Shown: positions 37,068 to 46,046 of the stretch, one piece after another
Position numbering within the stretch: the first letter of the stretch is position 1
Layout: each line of letters begins with the position of its first letter
Source of the DNA: Pseudomonas quebecensis
Lineage (GTDB): Bacteria; Pseudomonadota; Gammaproteobacteria; Pseudomonadales; Pseudomonadaceae
Assembly: GCF_026410085.1 (NCBI RefSeq)
Contig: NZ_CP112866.1
Coordinates: forward strand, 4,153,001 to 4,217,000
Length of the DNA: 64,000 bases
Reading direction: 5' to 3'
Translations under genes and position numbers: made by a program
Notes under the pieces: model-generated
Databases searched by the model: none
Told to the model about the DNA's origin: nothing
What the model saw: the letters and a program-made list of their open reading frames with translations, nothing else

Positions 37068-37532
37068 ATGTTCTTCGGCGTTCTCCTGATCATCACCTGG
37101 CTGATCCTGCTGCTGCGCTACCCGGCCAAAGCACTGCCGGTATCCCTCGCCGCCTTGGCCGGCCTGGGTTGCGTGGCCGTCTGGGTGGTGTGGCTGGACA
37201 ACCGCGAAGCCTCACAATTGGCGCGCCTGGAACTGCGCATCACCTACGCGCCGCAGGACTGCCCGGCCGATCGGCCGCTGAAGCTGACCTTGAACAACGG
37301 CAACGACGTGCCCCTCACCGAACTGCGCTGGCGCGTGGCCGCCTACGCACCGGGCGACACCGTGAACCTGGCCGACAACGTCTACGCCGCCCCGCGCTAT
37401 CGCGGCCCCGGCGAATTGCAGGCCGGCGCCACCTGGGACGATTGCCTGCCCACCCCACCGCTACGCCCCGGCTACCGCCCGCAAACCCTGGAATTTCGCG
37501 CCGAGCACCTGCAAGGCAGTTTCTCGGACTGA
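37068..37532 (+). CDS. Small membrane-anchored protein of unknown function
   Basis: 154 residues with two N-terminal membrane helices (MFFGVLLIITWLILLLRY; VSLAALAGLGCVAVWVVWL) and a soluble, probably periplasmic beta-rich domain (ARLELRITYAPQDC, LTLNNGNDVPLTELRWRV). No family role is recognised. GAGGTGG five bases before the ATG supports this start over an in-frame GTG at 37059. It is followed by the SDR gene at 14 bases and so is probably co-transcribed with it. Confidence 0.75.
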   Translation: MFFGVLLIITWLILLLRYPAKALPVSLAALAGLGCVAVWVVWLDNREASQLARLELRITYAPQDCPADRPLKLTLNNGNDVPLTELRWRVAAYAPGDTVNLADNVYAAPRYRGPGELQAGATWDDCLPTPPLRPGYRPQTLEFRAEHLQGSFSD

Positions 37533-37546
37533 CAAAGGACTGCTCC

Positions 37547-38359
37547 ATGCCCAACGTACTCATCACCGGTTGCTCCAGCGGCATCGGCCGCGCCCTGGCC
37601 GATGCCTTCAAGGCTGCCGGCTTCAACGTATGGGCCAGCGCCCGCCGCCCTGAAGACGTAACCGTCCTCGCCGCCGCAGGTTTCACTGCAGTCGAACTTG
37701 ATGTCAACGACAGTGATGCCTTGCAGCGCCTGGCCGAGCAACTGGGCGAGCTGGATGTGCTGATCAACAATGCCGGCTACGGCGCCATGGGCCCGCTGCT
37801 CGACGGCGGCACCGAGGCCCTGCAGCGCCAGTTCGAAACCAATGTGTTCTCCATCGTCGGCGTGACCCAGGCGCTGTTCCCGGCCCTGCGCAAACGCAAG
37901 GGCCTGGTGGTGAATATCGGCAGCGTTTCCGGTGTGCTGGTCACGCCCTTCGCCGGCGCCTACTGTGCGTCCAAGGCCGCCGTGCATGCGTTGAGCGATG
38001 CATTGCGCATGGAACTGGCACCGTTTGGCGTGCGCGTGATGGAGGTCCAGCCCGGCGCCATCGACACCCACTTCGCCAAAAATGCCGGCGCCCAGGCCGA
38101 ACTGCTGATCAACCAACAATCGCCCTGGTGGCCGTTGCGCGAGGGCATTCGTGCGCGCAGCCAGGCGTCCCAGGACAAACCGACACCCGCTGCAGTGTTT
38201 GCGGCCGATGTGCTCAAGGCGGTGCGACAACCGCAACCGCCGCGCCTGTTGCGCTCGGGCAATGGCAGCCGGGCGTTGCCGTTGTTGGCGGCGTTGTTGC
38301 CCAAAGGATTATTGGAAACCGTGTTGAAAAAACGCTTTGGTTTGAATGGGAGTTTGTAA
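37547..38359 (+). CDS. Short-chain dehydrogenase/reductase
   Basis: A 270-residue classical SDR. It has the cofactor site VLITGCSSGIGRALADAF, NNAGYGAMGP, the catalytic Ser in NIGSVSGVL and the YCASK Tyr/Lys pair. The Arg residues after the glycine motif (ASARRPED) favour NADP(H). The substrate is unknown. Its stop is followed immediately by the ATG of the next gene, so the two are coupled. Confidence 0.9.
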   Translation: MPNVLITGCSSGIGRALADAFKAAGFNVWASARRPEDVTVLAAAGFTAVELDVNDSDALQRLAEQLGELDVLINNAGYGAMGPLLDGGTEALQRQFETNVFSIVGVTQALFPALRKRKGLVVNIGSVSGVLVTPFAGAYCASKAAVHALSDALRMELAPFGVRVMEVQPGAIDTHFAKNAGAQAELLINQQSPWWPLREGIRARSQASQDKPTPAAVFAADVLKAVRQPQPPRLLRSGNGSRALPLLAALLPKGLLETVLKKRFGLNGSL

Positions 38360-38761
38360 ATGATCGACTACAGCGATTTCTTTGAAGAAGTGACCCAGAC
38401 CCACATCGAGATCGAGCAATGGTTTGCCGGCGTCGCGCCTGAAGGCACCCTGCAGAACCTGCTCGCGCGTTTCTCGCCCGACTTCAGCATGATCGCCCCC
38501 GCCACCGGCGCACGGGTGAATGCGGCCGGGGTCAACGCACTGTTCACCCGCCTGGGCGGCATGCGCCCTGGCTTGAAAATCACCTTGAGCGAAATGACCG
38601 GGATTGACCGCCACGCGCGCGGCGCCACGGTGACCTATCGCGAACATCAAGTGGACGACAGCGGCACGCAGACCGACCGCCGAGCCACCGTGGTGTTCGA
38701 GAAACAGGCCAGTGGTGCGCTGTTGTGGCGGCATTTGCATGAGACCTTCATCAAGGCATAA
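38360..38761 (+). CDS. SnoaL-like / DUF4440-type small protein
   Basis: A 133-residue NTF2-like alpha+beta protein (LLARFSPDFSMIAPATGARV, VVFEKQASGALLWRHLHETF). Members of this fold are small enzymes or ligand-binding proteins. It directly follows the SDR stop with no gap, suggesting a shared task. The substrate cannot be read from the sequence. Confidence 0.7.
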   Translation: MIDYSDFFEEVTQTHIEIEQWFAGVAPEGTLQNLLARFSPDFSMIAPATGARVNAAGVNALFTRLGGMRPGLKITLSEMTGIDRHARGATVTYREHQVDDSGTQTDRRATVVFEKQASGALLWRHLHETFIKA

Positions 38762-38768
38762 CACAGTC

Positions 38769-38800
38769 AAATGTGGGAGGGGGATTGCCCCCCCACATTT
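38769..38800. repeat. REP-like hairpin between convergent genes
   Basis: AAATGTGGGAGGGGG-ATTG-CCCCCCCACATTT is a REP core forming a strong hairpin exactly between the ends of the rightward SnoaL-like gene and the leftward HlyD gene. It may terminate both. Confidence 0.75.
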
Positions 38801-39660
38801 CAATTCTGCGCTTGGTCAACGATCACCGTGCAGGTAATCCCCGCCGCCAACACCACGCCCTCCGGCACTTCATCAATGTGAATCCGCACCGGCACCCGCT
38901 GGGCCAATCGCACCCAGTTGAACGTCGGGTTCACATCGGCGATCAGTTCGCGGCTCTCGGGGTTGTCGCGGTCGTAGATGCCGCGGGAGATGCTTTCCAC
39001 ATGGCCCTTCAAGGTCTCGCCGCTCATCAGTTGCATATCGGCGTTGTCGCCGACTTTGACATGGGGCAATTTGGTCTCTTCGAAGAAGCCATAGACCCAG
39101 AACGAGTTCATATCCACCACGGCCATCTTGGCCTCGCCGATGCGTGCGTAGTCGCCACGGTGGACGTTGAGGTTGGTGACGTAGCCGTCCACCGCCGCTA
39201 AGACCTGAGTCCGTTTCAAATTCAGTTCCGCCGCTTCCAGCTGGGCCAGCGCATGTTGGTAATCCGCCAGTGCCGAGTCGGCGATGTTGCTCGCGTCGTC
39301 GCGGTTTTCCCGGGAGATCACCAGCGCGTCGAGGTCGGCGCGGCGGTGGGCGTTGACCTTGCGCATTTCCCAGGTGGCTTTGCGCGAAGCGACAAGGGCC
39401 TGGGCCTGTTTGACCGCGATGCGGTAGTGCTCCGGATCGATCTGCATCAGCAGGTCGCCCTTTTTTACCAACTGGTTGTCACGCACCGGCACGTCGACCA
39501 CTTCACCGGTGACGTCGGCGGCGACATTGATGATGTCGGCGCGCACGCGGCCATCGCGGGTCCACGGCGTCTCCATGTAGTGCACCCACAGCGTGCGGCC
39601 AATCCAGATCGCCAGGGCCAGTACCAGCAAGGTGGCGAGCAGGCTGAAAAATTTTTTCAT
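38800..39660 (-). CDS. HlyD-family efflux adaptor (AaeA/EmrA-like)
   Basis: A 286-residue membrane-fusion protein with an N-terminal anchor (FFSLLATLLVLALAIWIGRT), the signature TPWTRDGRVRADIINVAADV shared by AaeA-type adaptors, a short coiled coil, and a second lipoyl half (TNLNVHRGDYARIGEAKMAV). It works with the FUSC pump encoded upstream, probably in export of aromatic or weak acids. It is the last gene of a four-gene leftward operon. Confidence 0.9.
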   Translation of the reverse strand: MKKFFSLLATLLVLALAIWIGRTLWVHYMETPWTRDGRVRADIINVAADVTGEVVDVPVRDNQLVKKGDLLMQIDPEHYRIAVKQAQALVASRKATWEMRKVNAHRRADLDALVISRENRDDASNIADSALADYQHALAQLEAAELNLKRTQVLAAVDGYVTNLNVHRGDYARIGEAKMAVVDMNSFWVYGFFEETKLPHVKVGDNADMQLMSGETLKGHVESISRGIYDRDNPESRELIADVNPTFNWVRLAQRVPVRIHIDEVPEGVVLAAGITCTVIVDQAQN

Positions 39661-39670
39661 CGGGGCATTC

Positions 39671-39871
39671 TCAACGGTAGACGCTCAGCGCCAGGGCGCC
39701 GAACAGGCAAACGAACAGGCTCAGGCGCAGCAACGCCGGGTGCCAGAAAAACCGGTACAGGTCGAACCCGGCCAGGAAGCGGTCCAGCGCCCAGGCCAGC
39801 ACGGCGGCGATCAGGAACATCAGGGTCATGGTCGGCATGTAGAGGCCGTGGAATGCGATCTCACGGGGCAT
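39671..39871 (-). CDS. DUF1656 small membrane protein
   Basis: A 66-residue, two-helix membrane protein (YMPTMTLMFLIAAVLAWALD; LLRLSLFVCLFGALALSVY). Proteins of this family regularly lie between FUSC permease and HlyD adaptor genes (AaeX-like). Its start overlaps the FUSC stop by 11 bases, so translation is coupled. Confidence 0.88.
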   Translation of the reverse strand: MPREIAFHGLYMPTMTLMFLIAAVLAWALDRFLAGFDLYRFFWHPALLRLSLFVCLFGALALSVYR

Positions 39872-42038
39872 GGGAGGATCCTTTGAGGGCCGCCAGCGGC
39901 GATTGCGGGTCCAGCAGCGAGGTGCGGATAAAGTGCAGGTAGCTTTTCACCCGGCGCAGGGCCGAAGTGTCGAAGTGCGGAGCGAACGGTTCGTCAGTGG
40001 CCTGCACGCGGCTGATCGCATGGTCGACGGCGACGAGCCCGCGCTCCAGATTGCTCGCGCTGGGCTGCAGGAACAGCCGCACCAGCGAACGACCCATCAC
40101 GCGGATGGCCTGGCGCCACGGCTGGGATTCGGCGTACGCCGGGTGCACCGGCAGGATCGCCTGTTCCTTGCGCAACTCGATGATCGCGTGGCCGACCTCC
40201 AGCACCACAAACATCCAGCGCAGCAAGTCGCGCTGCACCTGCGGCTGGCCCACGGCGAGGCCGTAGGCCTGGTGCAACAGGTCGCGGGTGCGGCTCTCGA
40301 AACTGGAGGCCAGGCCTTTGAGCCTGCCGCTGATGGCATACACCACTTGTTCGCGCAGGTCCTGCTCCAGGCGGCGCCACAACCAGCGGCTGTTGGGGGG
40401 CAGGATGATCGCCCCGGCCGCCGCGCATACCAGCATGCCGATGACCATGGCGATGTAGTCGTTGATAAAGGTGTAGGGGTTGTAGACCGTGAGGTTGTCC
40501 GGCACCGAACCGGTGCTGAAGAAAATCAGCAGGCCCACACCGACACCGGCGTATTGCGGGCGTGAGGCGAGAAAGGCGCCGGCAACGATGACCGGTGCGA
40601 GCATCACGCACAACAGTGGGAAACCGTCGATCCAGGGGAACACGAAGAACATGTCGACAAACCCCACCAGGGCACCGATGAAGGTGCCGCAGGCCATCTG
40701 AAACGCCATGCGCTTGGGGTTGGGCGTGGCGGCGGACAGGCCGACGGTGGCCGCTGCGATCAGGGTCATGGTGGCGCCGCTGGGCCAGGCGGTGGCGACC
40801 CAGTAACTGCCCAGCACAATCAGAATGAACGAGGCGCGAATGCCGGATGCGGCGCAAGCCAGCCAGTTGGTTTTCGGTGTGTAGGGCTCGTCCCAGTCTT
40901 CCCGCGCGTGACTGTGATCGGCCAGGGAGGCATGGGTCTGCGCGTAGTTGTGCAGGTCGTCGACAAAGCGGTACAGCAACTCGTAGGCGGTATGAAAATC
41001 CAGTTGCTCGGCTTCGGTGGGCTGCGTTTGCTGGAAGATTGCGCGCAGGCTGCGCACGGTGGCGGGCAAGCCGTCCTTGTAGGCACTCAATTGCGTCACC
41101 AGGCGGGCGGCATCGGGACTCGTAAGTGCACGTGCGGAGAAACCATCGAGCCGTTCGGCAAGATCCTGCAAGCCAGGTTTGATCGCCGCGACCACGTGGT
41201 CGGCGGCATCGGCGCGCAGGCGTTCGAGCAATTGGTGCAGGGCGTTGAAGCGTGTGGTGACGCTCATGAATTCGCTATTGAGACGACTGAGGCGACCGTT
41301 GCGCCGGCGCATGTGCGGGTCTTCGAACACGGTGACGCTGCGCAGTCCTTCCAGGCCCACGGCTTCGGCGATGAAGCGCACGTTGCCGGCCTCGAAGGCG
41401 TCGCGCTGGCTGCGCCCGCGCAGGCCATCGGTGACGAACAACGCAAATACCCCAAAGCGCTGATAAAGTGCATTGCGCATGGCAGCGCTGGAGGTCTGCG
41501 GCAGGATCGCAGCACTGACCAACGTCGAGCAGATGATCCCCAAAGAGATTTCCAGCACGCGCCACACCGCCGCCATGAATGCGCCATCCGGATGCGCCAG
41601 GGCCGGCAGGCCGACCATCGCGGCGGTGTACCCGGCCAGCACAAACCCATAGGCGCGAAAGTTGCGGTTGCGCGTGGCGCCGGCGGTGCAGATGCCGACC
41701 CAGATCGCCAGCGCGCCAAGAAACAGCTCGGTGTTCTGCGCAAACAGGGCGATCAGCAAGACCATCACCGCCGACCCCGCCAGGGTGCCGAGGAAGCGGT
41801 AAAAACTCTTGGCGAACACCTGGCCGCTCTGCGGCTGCATCACGATAAACACGGTGATCATCGCGGTGCGCGGTTGCGGCAATTCCAGGCGCATGGCCAG
41901 CCACAACGTGAGAAATGCCGCGATCAACACTTTGAAGATATACACCCAGGTCACGCCGTCGCTGCGTGCCCAATCGAAAAAACCACGGCGCCACTCAAGG
42001 GCGTGCAACCAGCGCAGCGGTGCAGGCAAGGAAGTCAT
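39861..42038 (-). CDS. FUSC-family aromatic-acid-efflux-type permease (AaeB-like)
   Basis: A 725-residue inner-membrane protein with two blocks of about five to six helices. The first starts at VYIFKVLIAAFLTLWLAMRL and includes MQPQSGQVFAKSFYRFLGTL, the FUSC signature; the second includes FILIVLGSYWVATAWPSGAT. Cytoplasmic helical regions lie between and after them. E. coli AaeB exports hydroxylated aromatic acids; the substrate here is unknown. It is tightly placed between the outer-membrane factor (10 bases) and DUF1656 (overlap). Confidence 0.9.
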   Translation of the reverse strand: MTSLPAPLRWLHALEWRRGFFDWARSDGVTWVYIFKVLIAAFLTLWLAMRLELPQPRTAMITVFIVMQPQSGQVFAKSFYRFLGTLAGSAVMVLLIALFAQNTELFLGALAIWVGICTAGATRNRNFRAYGFVLAGYTAAMVGLPALAHPDGAFMAAVWRVLEISLGIICSTLVSAAILPQTSSAAMRNALYQRFGVFALFVTDGLRGRSQRDAFEAGNVRFIAEAVGLEGLRSVTVFEDPHMRRRNGRLSRLNSEFMSVTTRFNALHQLLERLRADAADHVVAAIKPGLQDLAERLDGFSARALTSPDAARLVTQLSAYKDGLPATVRSLRAIFQQTQPTEAEQLDFHTAYELLYRFVDDLHNYAQTHASLADHSHAREDWDEPYTPKTNWLACAASGIRASFILIVLGSYWVATAWPSGATMTLIAAATVGLSAATPNPKRMAFQMACGTFIGALVGFVDMFFVFPWIDGFPLLCVMLAPVIVAGAFLASRPQYAGVGVGLLIFFSTGSVPDNLTVYNPYTFINDYIAMVIGMLVCAAAGAIILPPNSRWLWRRLEQDLREQVVYAISGRLKGLASSFESRTRDLLHQAYGLAVGQPQVQRDLLRWMFVVLEVGHAIIELRKEQAILPVHPAYAESQPWRQAIRVMGRSLVRLFLQPSASNLERGLVAVDHAISRVQATDEPFAPHFDTSALRRVKSYLHFIRTSLLDPQSPLAALKGSSHAP

Positions 42039-42048
42039 CGCAAGCTAC

Positions 42049-43560
42049 TCAGTGATCGAACACGGCCAGCGCCGCCGGGGTTTTGCTCGGAAGGGTCTTG
42101 GCGGGCGCCGGCACGTCGTCGCCGGCACCGAGGCCGCCGCCCAGGGCGGTCACCAGTTCGGCGTGGGCGCTCAGGCGCGCGGCCTGCACCTGCTGCTGGA
42201 TCTGTTGCTGGCGAAATAGCAGGGTCTGGGCGTTCAGCACGTTCAGGTAATCGGTGAGGCCGCGTTGGTAGGCGATCATCGCGATGTCATAGGTTTTCTG
42301 CGCCGAGGCCACCGATTTCGCGGCGAAGGCCTGCTGCTTGCCCATGGACTCGCGACGGATCAACTGATCGCTGATGCCCTTGAGTGCGTTGACCAGGGTC
42401 TGGTTGTAATGCGCCACCGCGATGTCATAACCGGCGCTGGCTTCACCCAGTTGGGCGCGCAGGCGGCCGCCGTCGAAAATCGGCAGGGTGATGGCCGGGC
42501 CGACGCTGTAATTGAATTTTTTACCGGCCAGAAATTCCAGCATGCCGCCGCCGGTGGCCATGTAACCGAGGCTGCCGACCAGATCGACGTTAGGGTAGAA
42601 ACCGGCATGGGCCACATCGATGCCCCGTGCCTGCGCCGCCACTTGCCAGCGACTGGCGACCACATCCGGACGTTGGCCGAGCAGTTGCGCGGGCACGCTC
42701 GACGGCAGTGCGAGCGGCGCAGCCAATGACAGGCTCGGGCGCCGCAATTGCGCGCCCTGCCCCGGCCCCATGCCCGCCAGCGCCGCCAGTTGGTTGCGGC
42801 TCAGGGCGATGGCTTCGTCCAGCGCATCCAGTTGGCGATGGGTTTCCGGCAACGGCGTTTCGGCCTGGCTTACGTCGAAGTGCGTGCCGATCCCGGCATT
42901 GAGGCGTTTGTTGGCCAGGTCGAGAATCTGCTGTTGCTGGGCCAAGGTCGCGGCGACGATGTCGCGGTTGGCGTACTGCAACGACAGCTGAATATAGGCG
43001 CGCACCACATTGTTCTGCAGTTCGAGCTGGGCCTGGCGCGCTTCGGCGGCGCTCATGTGCGCCAGATCGACCGCCCGCTCGGTGGCATTGCTTTCGCGCC
43101 CCCACAGGTCCAGGGCATAGCTCAGGCCCAGGGACGAATTGTTGTCCCAGGTGTTGGCACCGCTCAATTCGCCCGGCCCGTAGAACTGATCCTTGGGCCA
43201 ATTGTGGCGTTTGAGGGTGGTGTCGCTGTTGATCTGCAGCGCCTCGGCCGACTCGGCCAACCCGGCCATGGACCGCGCCTCACGCACCCGCGCGGCGGCC
43301 ATGGCCAGGCTTGGGCTGTGCCGGGTAGCGAGATCGACCCAGTGGTCCAGTTGCGGGTCGCCGTAGGCTCGCCACCACTGCGCGGTGGGCCAGTGGGCAT
43401 CTTGCACCGCCTGCTGGATCGCCTCGTCGGTCGCCAGTTGATTGGCGTCGAGGGCCTGGCCTTGCGGGGCGATTCCTCCGGTTCCGATGCAGCCGCTGAT
43501 TGCTAACGATAAAGCCCAAACACTGAGAGTCTTCAGCTCTCTGCTGATGCGACGCGGCAC
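42049..43560 (-). CDS. Outer-membrane efflux lipoprotein (NodT/OprM family)
   Basis: About 503 residues with a lipoprotein signal (LKTLSVWALSLAISGCIGTG) and two outer-membrane-factor repeats (WWRAYGDPQLDHWVDLA; the ALDLWGRESNATERA and LPIFDGGRLRAQLGEASAGY segments). It forms the trimeric exit duct for the FUSC pump. GTG at 43560 is chosen because it puts the lipobox about 22 residues in; an ATG at 43641 would give an overlong n-region. It is the first gene of the operon and could also serve the RND pumps in this window, which lack their own channel. Confidence 0.88.
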   Translation of the reverse strand: MPRRISRELKTLSVWALSLAISGCIGTGGIAPQGQALDANQLATDEAIQQAVQDAHWPTAQWWRAYGDPQLDHWVDLATRHSPSLAMAAARVREARSMAGLAESAEALQINSDTTLKRHNWPKDQFYGPGELSGANTWDNNSSLGLSYALDLWGRESNATERAVDLAHMSAAEARQAQLELQNNVVRAYIQLSLQYANRDIVAATLAQQQQILDLANKRLNAGIGTHFDVSQAETPLPETHRQLDALDEAIALSRNQLAALAGMGPGQGAQLRRPSLSLAAPLALPSSVPAQLLGQRPDVVASRWQVAAQARGIDVAHAGFYPNVDLVGSLGYMATGGGMLEFLAGKKFNYSVGPAITLPIFDGGRLRAQLGEASAGYDIAVAHYNQTLVNALKGISDQLIRRESMGKQQAFAAKSVASAQKTYDIAMIAYQRGLTDYLNVLNAQTLLFRQQQIQQQVQAARLSAHAELVTALGGGLGAGDDVPAPAKTLPSKTPAALAVFDH

Positions 43561-43751
43561 GGCAAGCGAATTCCTGAGATGGGTGAAGCGGGAGAGGTGG
43601 CGCAATTCTAGGGGGCGCGGGGGATGCCGATAAGCGGGCATTCCTGTGAATCTTTGTTACCGTTCAGGCGATAATCCGGGCGTTTGCCCTACACAGTCCG
43701 GTGCGGGCAGCTTCACATAATGGGCAACATTCATTTCTTGCGGAGCCGCCC

Positions 43752-45947
43752 ATGCTTCCTCCCTTGAGCGTCCTTGCCCCTGCCGCCGCGCCTCTGTCAC
43801 CCGCCGAAGCCTGCGCCGACGGCTTGCGCAGGCAACTGCACATTCATCCGGAACCGCTGAGCCCAGGTAGGTTGCCCTTACAGCGCGATGCGCGCTGGGT
43901 CCTCGACACGGTGCTGGAAAAGCTGATGAACCTGGCCGGCTATCCGCGCGATAAAGAGGCGCTCGAAGCGCTTCATCACACCCTGTCCAACAGTCCGGCC
44001 AGGCTGGAGATGGCGGCTGAGGAACTGCCCGATTTCTATCATTTTTTCAAAAAGGCCGAGCACTTGCTCAAGCGCCACCGCAGTGTCGATGATCCAAACA
44101 TCGAAGCTGACTATCGCTTGTGCCGCGCCCTTAAGTGGCAGTTCCGGGCCGCTACCAGCGATACCAGGCACACGCGTCTGACCCAAGGCGTGTTGTCAGC
44201 GCTGGGTTATATCGATGCCGGTGGTAAACGTATCAACCATCGCCACCTCGGCTACGAATTCGCGCTGGAACCCACGCGACAGTTAAGTGCAGGCCCTTAC
44301 CTGGCGGCCGATTCCCAGGTGGAAGTTACCGACGACCAGCGCATCAGGAGCACCCGCGTGGTTGGCCTGCTGGGCAAACTGAACTCGACGCTGGCGAACG
44401 TGACGGCGGGCACGTCGGGTCATCAACTGGGAATCGGCTATTTATCCTCACGGGAGTACCCAAGCCATGCGCACTATGCCGATGCCCGCAGCCACTCGGT
44501 GCGCACGTCCCTGAGTGAAAATATCGCCCGGACCGTGCGGAATTTTCCGGCCATTTTGAGTGACCGTTTCCATTTGCAAAGGCATCGGGACTACAGCGCA
44601 CAGAGCCAGCCCTACACCCGCGAGGCACTGGCCGCCAATGGCCTGGGCGACGTTGAATTGCCCTGCCTGCAACACACCGAGCAGCCGGTGATGACCGAAT
44701 GCGGTTTTAAAATGACTGCAGGCAGCAGACTGGCGCTGGATGTCTTCAGCTTTCTGAAGGTAAACACTGCGATGGCGCTGACATTGCAACGCACTGTGCA
44801 GTCCAAGATGCTTGATATCCTTGGCCTGTACGACACAGCGCCGGCGCTGGCCCGGCAGCAACTGGCCACCCGACAATCGTCGGCGGACACGCCGCTCAAG
44901 CTGCTGGCGGATCTGAATGCACAGGTGGCGTCCAGCAGCCGACACTTTGTTCAACAGCTCAACTCACCGCGCGCAAACGCCGTCGTTGACCTGCGCACTC
45001 AACAGGCCCAATCACTGCTGGAGCGCTACGTGCTGCTTCAGGACCTGGGGCCTGTCGATCCAGTGGTGAACGCAGACATACGCGACCTGATCCAGCAGCA
45101 CCGCGCCCTTCTGCGGCCGCAGGCATTGTGCGTCTATCAACTGAAGGCCCCGACCCAGATACTGAGCGGGTCGGTGAGCGCCTCGGTCTCGTCCCGGGCC
45201 GAGGGCGGTAAAGGCGTGACCCTCGAGGTCAGCCACCGAACATCCGACGATCCACATTTGAGTGGCGACTACCTGGCGATCGATATCGCCCCGCTCAAAT
45301 GCAAAAAAGGGGTGGTCACGGCACTGCGCGAAGCATTGGCGGCCCTGGGTAAGCAGACCTTCGACTGGGAAGACCTGATCCACTCCATCAGCGCATCGCT
45401 GCTCGACCCCGCCCGACAGCCGTCCACCCACGTGCTGGTCAAGATCAAGCATGGGCAACCGGTAGTGCTTCTGACCCGCCATACCCGCGACAAGCATCGC
45501 GACCTGGCCTTGCCGGAACCGATCAGCCACTACACCGGCGTCCAATTGCAGTCGTTGCGCACCCGGCAATCGCTGCACAAGGAGCAATGGGGCACCGATT
45601 CGCTGGACCACCTGCTACCGGTCGCCCGCCGCTACCTGGCCAACCCCGAAGACAGGCCCGGCTGGGACCGTTATATAGAGGCACACAGCGATGACCTGTC
45701 CAAGCTGTTCGACGCCATGGGCCGACAATCACCGGGCAGTGTCCTGAGCGCTGAGCTGGACGTACTCAGGCGTATCGGCCCGGCACTCGATCAGGCGGTT
45801 GAAACGCTGGCACAGCAGGCCGCCGACACGCTTGCGGCGCCGACACCGGAAAATCGTGCGCGGGCGCGACAGGCATTGGACCGGATGTTGCTGGCTTACC
45901 TGCCGCACTATGTGGCGAAAGTCAGCGAGGCCTGGCGGTTGGACTGA
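43752..45947 (+). CDS. 731-residue protein of unknown family
   Basis: No family is recognised. The N-terminus (MLPPLSVLAPAAAPLSPAEA) is rich in Pro/Ala and Ser and has no signal peptide. The first ~150 residues are helical (VLDTVLEKLMNLAG; FFKKAEHLLKRHRS). Two stretches look beta-rich and Gly/Ser/Thr-rich: around 200-250 (STLANVTAGTSGHQLGIGYL) and around 490-525 (SGSVSASVSSRAEGGKGVTL). The end is helical with a C-terminal MLLAYLPHYVAKVSEAW. GGAG lies six bases before the ATG. It stands alone between a leftward efflux operon and a LysR gene. The layout recalls large secreted effectors, but no secretion signal or hrp box was found. Confidence 0.7.
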   Translation: MLPPLSVLAPAAAPLSPAEACADGLRRQLHIHPEPLSPGRLPLQRDARWVLDTVLEKLMNLAGYPRDKEALEALHHTLSNSPARLEMAAEELPDFYHFFKKAEHLLKRHRSVDDPNIEADYRLCRALKWQFRAATSDTRHTRLTQGVLSALGYIDAGGKRINHRHLGYEFALEPTRQLSAGPYLAADSQVEVTDDQRIRSTRVVGLLGKLNSTLANVTAGTSGHQLGIGYLSSREYPSHAHYADARSHSVRTSLSENIARTVRNFPAILSDRFHLQRHRDYSAQSQPYTREALAANGLGDVELPCLQHTEQPVMTECGFKMTAGSRLALDVFSFLKVNTAMALTLQRTVQSKMLDILGLYDTAPALARQQLATRQSSADTPLKLLADLNAQVASSSRHFVQQLNSPRANAVVDLRTQQAQSLLERYVLLQDLGPVDPVVNADIRDLIQQHRALLRPQALCVYQLKAPTQILSGSVSASVSSRAEGGKGVTLEVSHRTSDDPHLSGDYLAIDIAPLKCKKGVVTALREALAALGKQTFDWEDLIHSISASLLDPARQPSTHVLVKIKHGQPVVLLTRHTRDKHRDLALPEPISHYTGVQLQSLRTRQSLHKEQWGTDSLDHLLPVARRYLANPEDRPGWDRYIEAHSDDLSKLFDAMGRQSPGSVLSAELDVLRRIGPALDQAVETLAQQAADTLAAPTPENRARARQALDRMLLAYLPHYVAKVSEAWRLD

Positions 45948-46046
45948 GCCCTGGCGGGGATTTTCATCGACTTAGGTCGTGCCCAGCGGATACACACCTG
46001 CTGGCAACTTCATGTCACAATTTGCCATCGACCTTGAGAACCCCCC

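Noticed and set aside
36956..37546. A 196-residue N-terminal extension of the SDR protein
   Set aside because: It runs through a REPIN and out of frame through the small membrane-protein gene; the SDR has its own start at 37547.
43642..43751. HrpL box upstream of the 731-residue protein
   Set aside because: No GGAACC-N15/16-CCACNNA motif was found in the gap.
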